Assembly: GCA_946803715.1 (NCBI GenBank)
Contig: CAMPET010000032.1
Coordinates: 42,080-106,079 of the forward strand
DNA: 64,000 nucleotides
Source: Beroe ovata
Taxonomy: Eukaryota; Ctenophora; Nuda; Beroida; Beroidae
Reading direction: 5' to 3'
Position numbers and translations under genes: made by a program. Below, piece by piece: positions 44,191 to 56,274 of this stretch. The notes beneath the pieces were generated by a model. That model was not told the origin of the DNA. It searched no databases and saw nothing but the letters and a program-made list of their open reading frames with translations. Numbering within the stretch: position 1 is the stretch's first letter; each line of letters begins with the position of its first letter.

Positions 44191-44860
44191 TTTGCCAATG
44201 ATCATCAGATCATGAAAACATATTCACCAGGACAGGAGTATCCAACGATGACAACGGACCTACCTCATTGTTTCAGAGCCATCAGCAGTTGGATGAGTCG
44301 ACACTGCTTGCAAATAAATCCTGACAAAACTGAGATAATCCTTTTCGGGAGCACAAACACACTCTTGATTACAGTTACATGGGCTGTTTATCACCCCGGA
44401 ATTTAGCATGAGATGTGTTTTTACAGCCAGAAATCTTGGCTTTCACTTGAATTCCGGTCTTACTTTTCTCCCACAAGTTGAAACGCTTAAGATTCAATGC
44501 TGAAATAAACTCTGAAATATTGCAAATATGAGATCATTCTTGACACAAGATCAGTTACAGCAACGGGCTTCTCCAGAACATTCAGAACCGTGCATGTGCA
44601 ACCGTTGCTGGACTATAAAAGAGAGATCCAAAAACAGAGCATTTGAAGGGACTGCATTGGCTAAAAGTGGCAGAAAAGATAACTGTTTTCAAAACGTTGA
44701 ATGTCCTAGCTCCAGAATACCTCTCATCCCTTGTCAATTATAATAACATCAGTGGGAGCAGAATACCAACTCTGAAAGCATACATACCCAAATCTAAGAT
44801 GGGATGCCAATCATTCAGTTACACTGCTGCTGCATTGTGGAACAAGTTACCACCAGGCAC
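44090..44860 (+). mobile_element. Decayed non-LTR retrotransposon (RT domain to C-terminal part)
   Basis: The translation holds FGVPQGSVQGPILF (RT motif B region) and RFANDHQIM, where the usual FADD catalytic pair reads FAND, then ISSWMSRHCLQINPDKTEII. After a stop at about 44405 the similarity continues in other frames (MRSFLTQDQLQQ, LAPEYLSSLVNY, SFSYTAAALWNKLPPGT). The frameshifts, stops and catalytic change show a dead copy. A second version, 45981-46550, lies across assembly joins. Confidence 0.8.
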
Positions 44861-44861
44861 G

Positions 44862-44891
44862 TAGACAAGGGGGGGCCAGGGGGGCCGCCCC
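44862..44891 (+). mobile_element. hAT-like element terminus cut by an assembly join
   Basis: gcacgtagacaaggggggggc followed by a G/C-run ending ccgcccc just before the N at 44892. Sequences of this kind (cgtagacaaggggggccagggggg) are common at ends of hAT-superfamily elements. Only one end is present. Confidence 0.4.
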
Positions 44892-44892
44892 N

Positions 44893-45305
44893 TCACATCA
44901 CTTGGAAGCTTGTTCCAATACATCATTACACGATCATTTATAAAATTTCTAAAGAGACGTGCAATTTGTGTAACTTTGCTCTTCCTAGGCTTACACACTA
45001 AGTTCATACCTGATCTACTGAAATTAAATACGCCACGTAGACTCGATACTCCATTAGAAACTTTAAAAACTTCAATCAGATCACCCCTCGATCGACGCTC
45101 GGCCAATGTGGTCAGCTTCAGAACCTGCAGCCGCTCAGAGTACGGCAGCAAGCCTACCTCTTCAATCATCCTGGTGAAGCGTCTCTGGACGCCCTCGATC
45201 CTCAGTATCAACGACCAGTTGCCATGCTCTGCAGCAGGATTCCAAAGCTGAACACAATACTCGAGGTGCGGTCTGATCAAAGACTTATAGACTCTCAAGT
45301 CTCAA
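44893..45305 (-). mobile_element. C-terminal fragment of a CR1/L2-like LINE
   Basis: On the minus strand: VYKSLIRPHLEYCVQLWNP, GVQRRFTRMIEEVGLLPYSE, RLQVLKLTTLAERRSRGDLI and VTQIARLFRNFINDRVMMYW. This is the classic tail of the reverse-transcriptase ORF of CR1/L2/Rex-type elements. It is open for about 135 codons and then cut by the N at 44892. No 5' part is present. Confidence 0.8.
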
Positions 45306-45329
45306 CATTACAGAAATGAGAAAAATAAA

Positions 45330-45979
45330 ATGAGATCTTATTGAATATGACCCTGTTTATCATATAGTGCAAATAAATAATGTTAATTTTGCAGTTTATC
45401 TTGCAATCAATATCAATATACAACAAATGATGACAAAGTGTGGTTCGACATTTATTTCATGACCAGACAATCAACAAGGAACTAATATATATTTACAGTA
45501 TCTTGACACAATCTTTGTTGCTCCTTAACCACATTGTCATAGAAAAAATGTATGTTCCCATGTTGAGTGACCCAACCTGCTCCGACTCTTCAGTTCACTG
45601 AGTAGAATAGGGGTGGGCAACGTGTGCACTCGAATGTATTTCAAGGTGAATGTAAGATAATTGATAAGAAATAGCTAAATTACTGTTCAGCATGGACTCT
45701 ACAGTTTGTGAGTTTGTGTTCTCTTCTTGCTTCAGTAAGGGTAGGGAGTAACTCTATGATCATTTCTCTTTCTAAATTGAATTGTCTTTGACAGTATGCT
45801 TAGTTCAGAAACACTCTGCCCTCTGTCATGTTTGTAAATAGTTCCCAGAATTCCCAGGACCAGGTGATCCATGGAATGGAGTGATCTCGTATTTGTGGAA
45901 GTGGATGAAATATCCCACTTGCATGAATTCACATCATTAGGCGCTTGGCAAATCTCCAAAATATTTGCACAATATGGTA
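45330..45979. repeat. First copy of a segment repeated at 47790-48420
   Basis: Matches 47790-48420 along its length with small differences (for example gaccctgtttatcatatagt, and the closing tctccaaaatatttgcac). It contains copy 4 of the GC-rich dispersed repeat (about 45558-45631). The right end is the N at 45980. Probably another haplotype of the later copy placed out of order. Confidence 0.75.
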
Positions 45980-45980
45980 N

Positions 45981-46560
45981 AGATTTGCCAATGATCATCA
46001 GATCATGAAAACACATTCACTGGGACAGGAGTATCAAACGATGACAAAGGACCTACCTCATGGTTTCAGAGCCATCAGCAGTTGGATGAGTCGACACTAC
46101 TTGCAAATAAATCCTGGAAAACTGAGATAATCCTTTTCGGGAGCACAAACACACTCTTGATTACAGTTACATGGGATGTTTATCACCCCAGAAATCTGCA
46201 TTCTGCCAGAAATCTTGGCTTTCACTTGAATTCTGGTTTTACTTTTCTCCCACAAGTTGAAAAGCTTAAGATTCAATGCTGTAACAAACTCCGAAATATT
46301 TCAAAGATGAGATCATTCTTGACACAAGATCAGCAATGGGCTGAACATTCAGAACCGAGCATGTGCATGGCAGAAAGGATAGAATTCAAAACATTGAATG
46401 GCCTAGCTCCAGAATACCTCTCATCCCTTGTCAATTATGATAACATCAGTGGGAGCAGAATACCAACTCTGAAAGCGTACATATCCAATCGTTCAGTTAC
46501 ACTGCTGCTGCATTGTGGAACAAGTTACCACATAAAGCTTAAAAACGTTTAAAAGTGTTT
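45981..46560 (+). mobile_element. Second version of the decayed LINE fragment
   Basis: Begins agatttgccaatgatcatca exactly as at about 44190 and follows it (RFANDHQIM, ISSWMSRHYLQINP, LAPEYLSSLVNYDNISG). A shared defect (FAND) and shared frameshifts show both are the same insertion, not independent copies. It starts at the N at 45980. Confidence 0.75.
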
Positions 46561-46723
46561 TTAAGACTCATTTATTTAAGAGATGTTATGATTGAATTGT
46601 TATCATGAAGTAAAGTTTCAACCTAATTTATTGTTACCCTATAGATAAAAGTAAATTTTGAGTACCCATTTATTTTTCTATGTCGACGTTTTTAGGACAG
46701 TTGTGCAAAGGAGTGAAATATTA

Positions 46724-46757
46724 ACTTAGTGCAAATATAACTTAGTGCAAATATATT
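46724..46757. repeat. 16-bp repeat, two units
   Basis: Two copies of aacttagtgcaaatat. The corresponding place at 47217-47296 has five units. Confidence 0.85.
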
Positions 46758-47216
46758 TTGCTTCAAGTCCTTATGAAAAAAATTTGAATACTGCATAGTT
46801 CACAATATGTAAACTGAATTCAATTTAAAATCCGGGAATGAATGATAAAAATATTTTGGTAAAATACTTTGAATGATGACTGACATTATTGGTTATATTT
46901 ATACTGCAAATTCACAAAATACATAATTTGACACTGCCCGGCGCTGAACTGCAAAAGGAAATCCGGACATCCGGTGACAATCTGACAATAAAATTCAAAA
47001 TGACACAAGTATTCATTTTGGTTGAAAATGCTATTCCAATTCACAGTTGAATAATTTGTCAATGGCTTGATATTTGCGCGCGTTTNATCGTTATCATGAA
47101 GTCAAGTTTCAACCTAATTCATTGTTACCCTATAGATAAAAGTAAATTTTCAGTACCCATTTATTTTTCAATTTCTACGTTTTTTACGACAGTTGTGCAT
47201 AGGAGTAAAATATTAA

Positions 47217-47296
47217 CTTAGTGCAAATATAACTAAGTGCAAATATAACTTAGTGCAAATATAACTTAGTGCAAATATAACTAAGTGCAAATATAT
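47217..47296. repeat. 16-bp repeat, five units
   Basis: Five tandem copies of aacttagtgcaaatat / aactaagtgcaaatat, against two in the paired copy at 46724. Confidence 0.9.
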
Positions 47297-47504
47297 TTCG
47301 CTTCAAGTTCTTATGAAAAATTGGAATAATGCATAGTTCACAATTATCAACTGAATTCAATTTAAAACCCGGGAGTGAATGATTAAAATATTTTGGTAGA
47401 ATATTTATAATGATGACTGACAAATTCACAAAATACATAATTTGACACTGCCCGGCGCTGAGTTGCAAAAGGAAATCCGGACATCCGGTGCACGGTGACA
47501 ATCT

Positions 47505-47624
47505 TTGCCGGATGTTATCTGCCCACTGTTTCTTGCGCGCGGCGCGCGCGCGCCTTCATCAAAGACCAAGGCCTGTTTCGGCCGCGCGCAAGAAACAGTG
47601 GACAAAGCAAATAACATCCGGCAA
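47505..47624. mobile_element. 120-bp MITE with 8-bp target-site duplication and a sequenced empty site
   Basis: Terminal inverted repeats ttgccggatgttat and ataacatccggcaa, with longer inner arms (ccactgtttcttgcgcgc and gcgcgcaagaaacagtgg) around a GC-rich centre. Flanked on both sides by gacaatct (47497-47504 and 47625-47632). The paired copy of this segment has a single gacaatct at 46976-46983 with no insertion. An 8-bp duplication and short terminal repeats fit a non-autonomous hAT-type element. Confidence 0.9.
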
Positions 47625-47789
47625 GACAATCTGACAATAAAATTTTACACAGGCATTTGCATTCATTTTAGATTAAAATGTTTATATTCCAATTCACAGT
47701 TGAACAATTTGTCAATGGCTTCATTATCGCGCGCGTTTTAGTGCGTTGAGCCGCGCGTATGCAAATTGAAAAAATATTACAGAAGATAA

Positions 47790-48420
47790 GATAAAATAAG
47801 ATTTTATTGAATATGACCCTGTTTATCATATAGCGTAAATAGATGATTTTAATTTTGCAGTTTATATTGCAATCAATATCAATATAGAACAAATGACGAC
47901 AAATTTCACAAGTGTGGCCCGACATGTATTTCATGACCAGACAATCAACAAGGAACTAATATATATATTTACAGTATCTTGACACAATCTCTGTTGCTCC
48001 TTAACCACATTGTCATAGAACAAATGTATGTTCCCATGTTGAGTGACCCAACCTTCTCCGACTCTTCAGTTCACTGAGTAGAATAGGGGTGCGCAACTTG
48101 TGCACTCGAATGTATTTCAATGTGAATGTAAGATAATTGATAAGAATAGCTAAATTAATGTTCAACATGGACTCTTCTTGCTTTAGTAAGGGTAGGGAGT
48201 AACTCTATGATCATTTCTCTTTCTAAATTGAATTGTCTTTGACAGTGTGCTTAATTCAGAAACACTCTGCCCTCTGTCATGTTTGTAAATAGTTCCCAGG
48301 ACCAGGTGATCCATGGAATGGAGTGATCTCTTATTTGTGGAAGTGGATGAAATATCCCACTTGCATGGATTCACATCATTAGGTACTTGGCAAATCTCCA
48401 AAATATTTGCACAATATGGT
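47790..48420. repeat. Second copy of the 45330-45979 segment
   Basis: Parallel to 45330-45979 and continuing beyond it into unique sequence (ggatgtgactatcccaatct). Contains copy 5 of the dispersed repeat (about 48032-48105). No coding capacity. Confidence 0.75.
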
Positions 48421-49260
48421 AGGATGTGACTATCCCAATCTGCAATAGGTTCAATCCTATTATTAACAGCCCCTCAGCCCCACTCTGACTGGAGTGCCAG
48501 CAGGTGTTAGAACACACAAGTTTAGAGTTATCCTATGGAAGGAAGAACTCATGGATTTCAAATAAAATCTTCAATCCTGTCATCTAACAAATTGGATAAT
48601 ACTTAATCGGTCCCTACTAACATCCCAGCAGGTCTTAATCTCTTGGATCCAGTAGATAACATCCTGGCCAAAGTGGTAGTCCCTGCCTACTCTCTGAGCT
48701 TGCACTGCTATTGGTAGCAACTGACACTAGACTCCCATGTCTAGTTGCAATCTTATCCTATGATAAATGTTATTATGCTATATACTTGGGAATCCTTGGG
48801 GTTGGCTAGCAGGTGTTGGCCTCTGGGGACCCGGCCAAATGGTTTCAGATTCTACTGAATCCAGTTTTTAAATTATTTCTCACAGTGGATCATAGGACGA
48901 CATTTTTATGTTTCCTTGTGTATATACCACCTTATTTTATTATTGTTATAATAATTACTGAGACCAGAAAGCAGTGACCACATAAGAAGAAGACATACAG
49001 ACCTATGCAATTCCCTCTTCAGTTTTTTATGTTATCTTGATTACATTTCAATTTAGGTAATGCAAGTAATAGTTCGTTCGAAAAAGATTGTCAGTGAGCA
49101 TTTTATTAAAAAAGTAAAAATCCGTGTAAAATTTCGTTACCAGGACCGTCTTTATCAGACGATTTTAGGTTAAGATAAGTGGTTTTTAAGATACTAGTTG
49201 AACTTTAACATCCCTTTAAGCTAAGCTTTTTGATTTCATTTTCTACCTCCGCTGAACGAG
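48421..49260. other. Spacer without recognisable feature
   Basis: About 840 bp. No exon, no tandem repeat and no clear transposon similarity noticed. Confidence 0.5.
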
Positions 49261-50011
49261 ATGAGTCGTGATTTTCGTTTCTATGTTTTGACTCGCCCCA
49301 AGATAGGTTTTTCTGTTGCAGACATTCTTTGTGGGCTCGTAGCGGTTCACAGGGATGCAAGCCCTTGCGAAAGGACTGTTTTTCGCCGGATTTGGGATAT
49401 CAGGAAGTGTCAATTTAGCCAGGAAAAGAGGAAAAGCCCTGGAAGACCAGTTTTGACCTTTACCACTGCAGCAGCCAGGAATAATTACTCAAAACCCACG
49501 ATTATTATGCACTGATATTGCCTCACGCCTTTCCATACCAAAGAAATGCGTTTTTGATATTCTAACTAGTAAACTAAACCTCAGAAACGTGTATGCTTCC
49601 TGCCACTCACTCTGCCACTTACTCTGCCACTATCACACAAGATTATCTGACAAGGAACGGAGACTCAGTTGTTCACCAGGCACCCTATTCTCCAGATTTG
49701 AACCTCCTCGACCGATATACCTTCATAGCAATTAAGCAGGACCTAAAAATGATGTTTTTAACGGTCCAGAAGATGTCAAGACCGCCATTCAGCGGAGCAT
49801 AAGACTGATGTCAGAAAACACCCCTATGCACCAACATAAGAAGCTTCGTGACAACTGCAAACGTGTTATTGAAGTCAATGGAGACTATGTTTCCCAAATT
49901 CATTGCAATTTTGGACCACTTAACTATAATAGCTGTTTTATTCAACTACTGACAATCTTTTTCGAACAACCTAATATTTTAGCTTTTGTTGATTATATCT
50001 CGTGGGTTTGA
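49261..50011 (+). pseudogene. Mariner-type transposase relic
   Basis: Pieces of a mariner/Tc1-class transposase in three frames. First RTVFRRIWDIRKCQ with SPGRPVLTF (helix-turn-helix region ending in a GRP motif), then HQAPYSPDLNLLDRYTFIAI (the catalytic block normally xPYSPDLxxxD), then RLMSENTPMHQHKKLRDNCK with RVIEVNGDYV (typical tail). Frame changes and loss of the middle catalytic part make it non-functional. No terminal inverted repeats were identified. Confidence 0.72.
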
Positions 50012-50151
50012 TTCAATTGAATTTTTTCACTGTTTAAAATATACTTTCAATCATCTGGAGCATCAACTTTGTTTTGAAGATATCTTAGTTCTGTGATCCT
50101 CAATGATAAGAAAGTGCATTACATAAGACTGTTCAACTTTCCTGTTCTAGG

Positions 50152-53100
50152 ATGCCAACCAAATTGCCAAGATGTTTCTTTTCTATAAATGTGGATGGCA
50201 TCCCTCTGGGGACAATTATATTCGAATTGTGTGCTGACATTTGCCCAAAAACATGTGAAAACTTCATGTATCTTTGCACAGGTTAGTATATGACAGTTCT
50301 TTCATCAAGGATGTATTACAGTGGAAAGTGTGACATTTGACCTACTGACAAATGACTTCATATCCAAATTCCAAGTCCCAAATAAAACACAGTTATTGGG
50401 TTGTCTTTACTTTAAGTTTCATGGTCAGTCCGAAATTCTAGGACAATGTATTGAAATTTGCATCCAGGGTGTTGGGCAAAGAAGGGTCAGATATCAGGGG
50501 GTCAAATGTCGCTCTATCATTACATTGTGATACATGTGTATTGAAATTTGAAGATGCCCTAAAATCATCTCAACCAGGCGAAAAGGGGTGTGGGGCTCAA
50601 GGCAAACTCCTCACATACAAAGGATCAAGTTTTCACAGAATTGTAAAGAACTTCATGATTCAAGGAGGAGACTTCACACACGGTGAGAATAAGATTGCGT
50701 GATGGTGAGTTAGGAAAATTCTAGATGTAGTTTTTGTGATGAAATATAACTGTACAGCAGGGTGCCTTATGTGTGCCTGTGTAATAACTATGATGCACAC
50801 CATATCCAGATCTTGGGTGTATTTGTGACATAGATCTTGCAGTGAAGGGAATATTTAAAGTCGAAGTCTAATTTCCTTTCGAGTTTCCATGATTCCACAC
50901 ATCCATTCTCAGGTACTGGTATTGGAGGAGAAAGCATCTATGGTGGCGTTTTTGCAGGTATTTTGTGAAAAGTGGCAATAATCAACTGGAAGAATATTTT
51001 TAAGTCTTGTTCATTCTCGGGTAACCATTCCTTAATTTTGTAGATGAGAATTTCATACTGAAACACGATCAGAAGTATTTGCTCTCAATGGCGAATAGGG
51101 GTCCGAACACGAATGGGTCCCAGTTTTTCATGTAAGTGCTGGGATCACATGCTGCTTTTGATTTTTAGCTTTGGTCGTCCTTTGCATTCGACCTCATCTT
51201 AAGCCATTAACGATCGTAAGCAACAATAGTGTTAAGATTTGCTTGTTTCAGAACGACTGCTCTATGTCCACATCTTGATAAGTGAGTACTATGGACTGTT
51301 GAATGGTGTTCCTCATTCCACCGTTTATTTTGTTAGTAACGCACAGCAAATTGTAAACCTACCGACAGAAAAAAGGCCGCATTCCAAAAAATGAACATAA
51401 ACCAATAAAAAATAATTTTCACAATACTTGAACTGAGACTAAAATACGTGTTAGACAGTTTATAGAGATCCGAGGTCCGTACTCCGTCTCTGAGACTGGC
51501 AGCAGTAGACACCAACGCGATTGAATCAGTGTACGGTGTGACACTGACGCACTTCTTTCAATAGCAAATCCGGAACGCGCGAAGGAATCCTTCATGATAT
51601 TTACGAAAAAATGTACGTACGTGCGTGCGCGCGTTTTGATCCCGCCGTTGGCAGCTCCGGGATCCGTCGATCGTCCCTTTGTCTGCCCTCGAGACACGGG
51701 TTCTCCAGAAGTTGCATGGGCTTTGGGCAACTACATCAAGGAGGAGTGGTTTCAGTTCTTTTTGTGATTACTTTGCATTTTAATCTTGTATCATGTCACC
51801 GAACGCGGCATTTTCATCACTACCTCTGGTACATATATCAACATTTCTTTATTGCGTACCTATCTGAAATTGAAGCTCTGATCCACGATATGAAAAGATT
51901 ATAGTGCCACACAATCCGGTTGTGACAACAGTTATTGTTCAGTTTTGGTGGCATTTTCCTGCTGCATGTTCGTTGTTCTTGAGTTTGAGAAGAAGTTTTG
52001 TTCTCTTGTTCATCCTTGCTTTGATTCGTGAGCACTTCAAGTCCCCTCAATTTTCCCACCCTTTCCCCGTTTCACCCTTCTCTCTTTCTCAGCTCTCACG
52101 TGGTATTTGGGCACGTGATCGAAGGAGAAAGATACGTTGACGTTATAGAACAGACATCAGTGGATACCGAGCATAAACCATACTCCGATATCCGGATTAC
52201 TGATTGTGGCATTGTGCCAGGTTATGGGCTACACCAGCCTGAACCTGTTCAGCCCATGATGCCGCTTCTCCCTCCTTCCCACACACAGCACATGATGATG
52301 CCGGTGACTCCGTGTAAGTCGAGGCTGTTGCTTGTTACATTTGTTCCGACCAAATCAGCTCCAATTCATGGTTTTAACCATCTCTACAATTTCAGTGAAT
52401 CCTAATGAGATACCATTGCTACAAGAGAGTGTTCCGATGGAAGTTGTCCGGAAAGAGACACCGGTGGGAGTAGTTATCTCGGAGGAAAAGAAGAAGAAAA
52501 AGAAAAAGAAGAAAGTTGATAGTAGTGACAGCTCCGATAGTGATAGTTCCGATGACAGCGACGACAGTGATGACAGTGATGACAGGTTACCTGGTGTTAC
52601 CATAGCAACCAAGTTCTTGGTGGAAAGATTTATATTATCTCAGGATATGTGTTAAGAAGCGTTATTTGATCGCTGTTGGTTTTTTGAGTGAATTTTCGCC
52701 TCTTCACCGCATGAATTATCACTTGATATCGAGTGATAACCAATTCTTTAACTTCAGTGACGACCCGAGCAAAGTGATGAAGAAAAAGAAGAAGAAGCTT
52801 GTGCAGATAAAGAAAAAGTTGGATAAGATGGCGAAAAAGAAGAAGTTGAAAAAATCCCGAGCTAAGAAGCTCAAGAGAGTGGAAGAGAAGCTCAAGAAAA
52901 TCGACAAAATCTTGAATGGAGACAAGTAAGTATGATGATCTCTGAACAAAATCGTAGAATTTGAGCATCAAACTCGGCAATTGGCATTTCAGTCAGTTTG
53001 ATACTTCAAATCAGTAATCAGTTTGATATGTATGTTTGCAGGCTGTCATCATCAGAAAACGAAGAGAAAGAGGAACTGAAGAACTCTTTTTTGTACCGGA

Positions 53101-56100
53101 ACAGTCAGTCACCGCCGAAAAAGAAGAAATTAAAGAAAGACAAGACTGGCAAGAAAGAGGAAAAGTAAATATAACTTCCGGAAATTTCTTCATGTTTTTC
53201 TAAAAGTAGTCTCACACTCAAGCTCGAAAATCGAGGCAAACATGACATTCTAAATAGATAACGATCAGATGTTTTGGAATACGAAGGTTAGTTCTTCAAC
53301 TGTAGAGTTTCTGTCGCAGCTCAGTAGTTTAATGTTTCTGCTCCTTATCATATTATAACACTAAATAAGACATTGTTCCTTCGCCTCACCCGCTTCTATC
53401 GTTTCAGGATATTGGGCGACGAATTTTTCGCTAAGAGAGGCAAGGTAGGCACAATATTATTCAATGATCCGAATTTGGTATCATCCTATACTTCTTCCGT
53501 CAACTGTTCCTCTTTTTCAGATCGCCAATACCCTGATGGCACCGATCAGTCAACTGCATGGCATGGGTATGGATGAATTCTCTCAGACCGGACCTATAGA
53601 TCCGATTACAGCTATTGTAAACAGATCGAAGACCAATGTGGTGAGGAACCATCAATAATTGATTTCTGTAATCGTGTGTCTCGTATTGTAGCTTGACTCA
53701 TGACAGTGATGGGGTATAATGAGCCCTAATTAGGTCCCTTATTGCAGGGACCTGGTGTTGGGGGGCTACAGAAAGCAAAGAAACTCGGAGTCGCGCAACC
53801 TGTCATTCCCATCGAGACAGATGTAACTGAGAGTTATTAATCGACATTTAACTCGCACTCAAGCAGTACCGTTACAAAATGTCACACATTCACACGCATC
53901 TCGCCATTAGGACGTGGTACCAAAACAAAGAAAGCAGGGCCAAGTCCCTCTAACGAAGCCTGTGATTACGGAAAAACCAGCCAAAAAAACAACAGAAAAG
54001 AAGAAAAAAGCGTAATGAAAATTCTCATACAAAACACTATTCCGGCAAGCATGACGGTAAACTCATTTCCGTTGAATTCCGTATGTATCTAAGTATCACT
54101 CTGATTCAGGCGAGAATCCTCATCATCCTCCCCATCATCCACTTCGAGTGATTCTGACTCGTCTGATGAGTCGAGTGAAGAAGAAGAAGAGAAGAGGAAA
54201 AAGAAAAAGAAGAACGCGGCTAAGGAAATTACGGAGAAGAAAGTTCAGAAGTATGTCCGTAATTGATAAAAACGTCCCAACTTGCACAATGTTCATTGAT
54301 CACGCGAAAATCCCCAACCATAACTCATTTCGTTACCATTCCAGAGTCAAGAGAGAAGCTGAACAAGAGAAAATTACCATTAAAGACGAAGGTCAAAATA
54401 GGAAAAGTTCCTCCAGAAGGTCGAAGAGTCCTCGCCGTGGCAAGTCCTCAAGCCCTCCTCCACGCTCAGAAAACAAGAAAAAGTCCAAGTCGACGGGTGA
54501 TAACGACCGCAAACGATCGCGGAGTCGTGAAAAAGAGAGGAATAAGAGGGAGGGTAAGATCAGCAGCAGGAGTCGCCGGGACAGGTCGGACCGCGGGTCT
54601 CGGCGCTCACGATCAGGTTCCCGGAAACGACGAGACTCCGATCACAAGAGCAGTCACCTGTCACGACGGAGATCGAGGAGTTCTTCCTCGCGGAGTAGCC
54701 GCAACTCTGACGATAAGTATGTTCGTGTTACTTAACTCTCTTGCATTGTAGTTCAGTGTTCACGGGCATATCGATTATTGGTACTGAATAGTGAATACTG
54801 ATTAGTATTACTCATAGTCATACTGAGCAATGGGTACAGGCGTGCTGCATGCAAAATACTTGTCAATAGACGTATTGCTCAATTCACCTCGGATGACTCT
54901 GAAATCTTCACTATCTGAATCTCACTACTGCAATCCCTCCGCAGGTATTCGGGGCTCCGATCACGGGACGGGAGATCATCCCGAGGAAGCTGGGGGAGGA
55001 GTCGGGGAGGATACCTGGGCCGAAACTACGACCCTGACTACAAGAAGAAACAGTTCGAGAAACAACAGGGGAATGATGGTGTCGATTCCAATTCTAAACC
55101 GACGAGGTTCAACTCGAATGCTGGTTTCGCACCGAGGAGTGTGTGGAAGGCTGGTCCCAAGGAGGGAGCAAGGAGCAAGAGTCCTGACCGTGACAAGACT
55201 AGGTAGTATAGCTGTGACGTCACTTAGAGGAGTAACTTAATAAGAGTATATGATTCGCCTTGAAGTAATAACCACTGGTGTGATGACATGTTATGTTTTT
55301 CAGAGACGATAACAAAAACGATAAGAGGGATAGTAACACGAGTAAGTGATGACAGTATAGAAGTTTGTTGATGGTTAATTAATGGGTGGAAATTGTATCC
55401 ATTATAGGATTAGACTACTTCACACCTGCATGTCGTTTAGCTATGGTCTAAAGCAGCGTCTATGAGTGGTCTGGCAACACGGATCGTGTTGTTGATATGT
55501 TATGGACGTGGAAATCGATAGGATCAGATACACCGCAATGAATCACAGACTATTGCTCAATCACGTGTTTTTCTCAATTCGATGTGTTGTCCATATTCCA
55601 ATCTGCGTATTATTTATTGAAACTTTTTTAGTGAATTACAACTCAGTTGTGTGGTTACTTGTCTTAGACATGAGAAACAACTGACACTGCGATTACACTG
55701 ACAGCCGACAGACAACATCTGCTTAGTGTATTCAGTACCTACGTCCTACATATTACACCTCAGCCTTGTAAAATTAACGGCTATTAACAATACCTGTTTC
55801 AGAAGCCACAAAGGATGAAAGTACGGAAAGAAAGGATGGAAAACTCAAAGGTAGAGCTTCCGTTCTTGCTTTTTCACTAATTGATTGGCCGCGTGTACTT
55901 ATTATCTATACTGTCGTAGTAATAGTATAGCGAGGCCCTATACAGTGGTGTAAAATGACGTCATCATTTCAGGGTCACTGCTAGACGATGTGACGGAGAG
56001 GAGACTGGTAAAAGGAGGGGGAGGTAAGTGCTGGGTGGAATCAGTGGAATCATCAAATTCAATCACACATAGTGTGGATTATATCCATCAACTGTAGTCT

Positions 56101-56274
56101 GTACAAAGTGTCTGTATCACCTTGTGTCATCGCGTACACACATCTTACACAGGAATGAGGAGCAAGTGGAGTGAAGATGAGGATGACAAAGTGAGGATTG
56201 AGCAGGAGGAGGAGGAGAGGGGGAAATTCCCATACCCAAATGCCATTGAGACCAAGGATGGTAGGTCCATGTAA
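50152..56274 (+). CDS. Nuclear cyclophilin with Lys/Ser- and Arg/Ser-rich tail (PPIG/NKTR type)
   Basis: Peptidyl-prolyl isomerase fused to an RS-like domain, expected in nuclear speckles with the splicing machinery. Twenty exons: 50152-50281, 50578-50682, 50913-50957, 51044-51131, 51252-51281, 52093-52313, 52396-52585, 52758-52925, 53042-53164, 53408-53444, 53521-53640, 53748-53822, 53911-54011, 54110-54250, 54345-54716, 54945-55202, 55304-55341, 55803-55850, 55973-56023, 56153-56274. Phases join to 820 residues ending at TAA 56272-56274. Residues 1-170 are the cyclophilin fold: [42 protein letters not shown] (catalytic Arg and Gln present), [45 protein letters not shown]. His replaces the cyclosporin-binding Trp, as in NKTR and PPIG. 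The tail has Lys runs, [15 protein letters not shown], then [12 protein letters not shown] and [13 protein letters not shown] splice acceptor directly precedes the ATG. Whether it is closer to PPIG or NKTR cannot be decided; the last exon could instead splice at gtaggt (56261). Confidence 0.9.

Larger units (their letters stand above)
47087..47735. repeat. Second version of the segment at 46600-47085
   Basis: From ttatcatgaagtcaagtttc onward it follows 46600-47085, with indels: five instead of two 16-bp units and an extra 120-bp inverted-repeat element at 47505. The two versions meet at the N at 47086. Confidence 0.8.

Noticed and set aside
44050-44406. A functional reverse transcriptase
   Set aside because: The catalytic pair reads FAND and the frame breaks soon after.
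52355-52612. Minus-strand frame with poly-Phe and poly-Ser
   Set aside because: It is the complement of the Lys- and Ser/Asp-rich cyclophilin exon.
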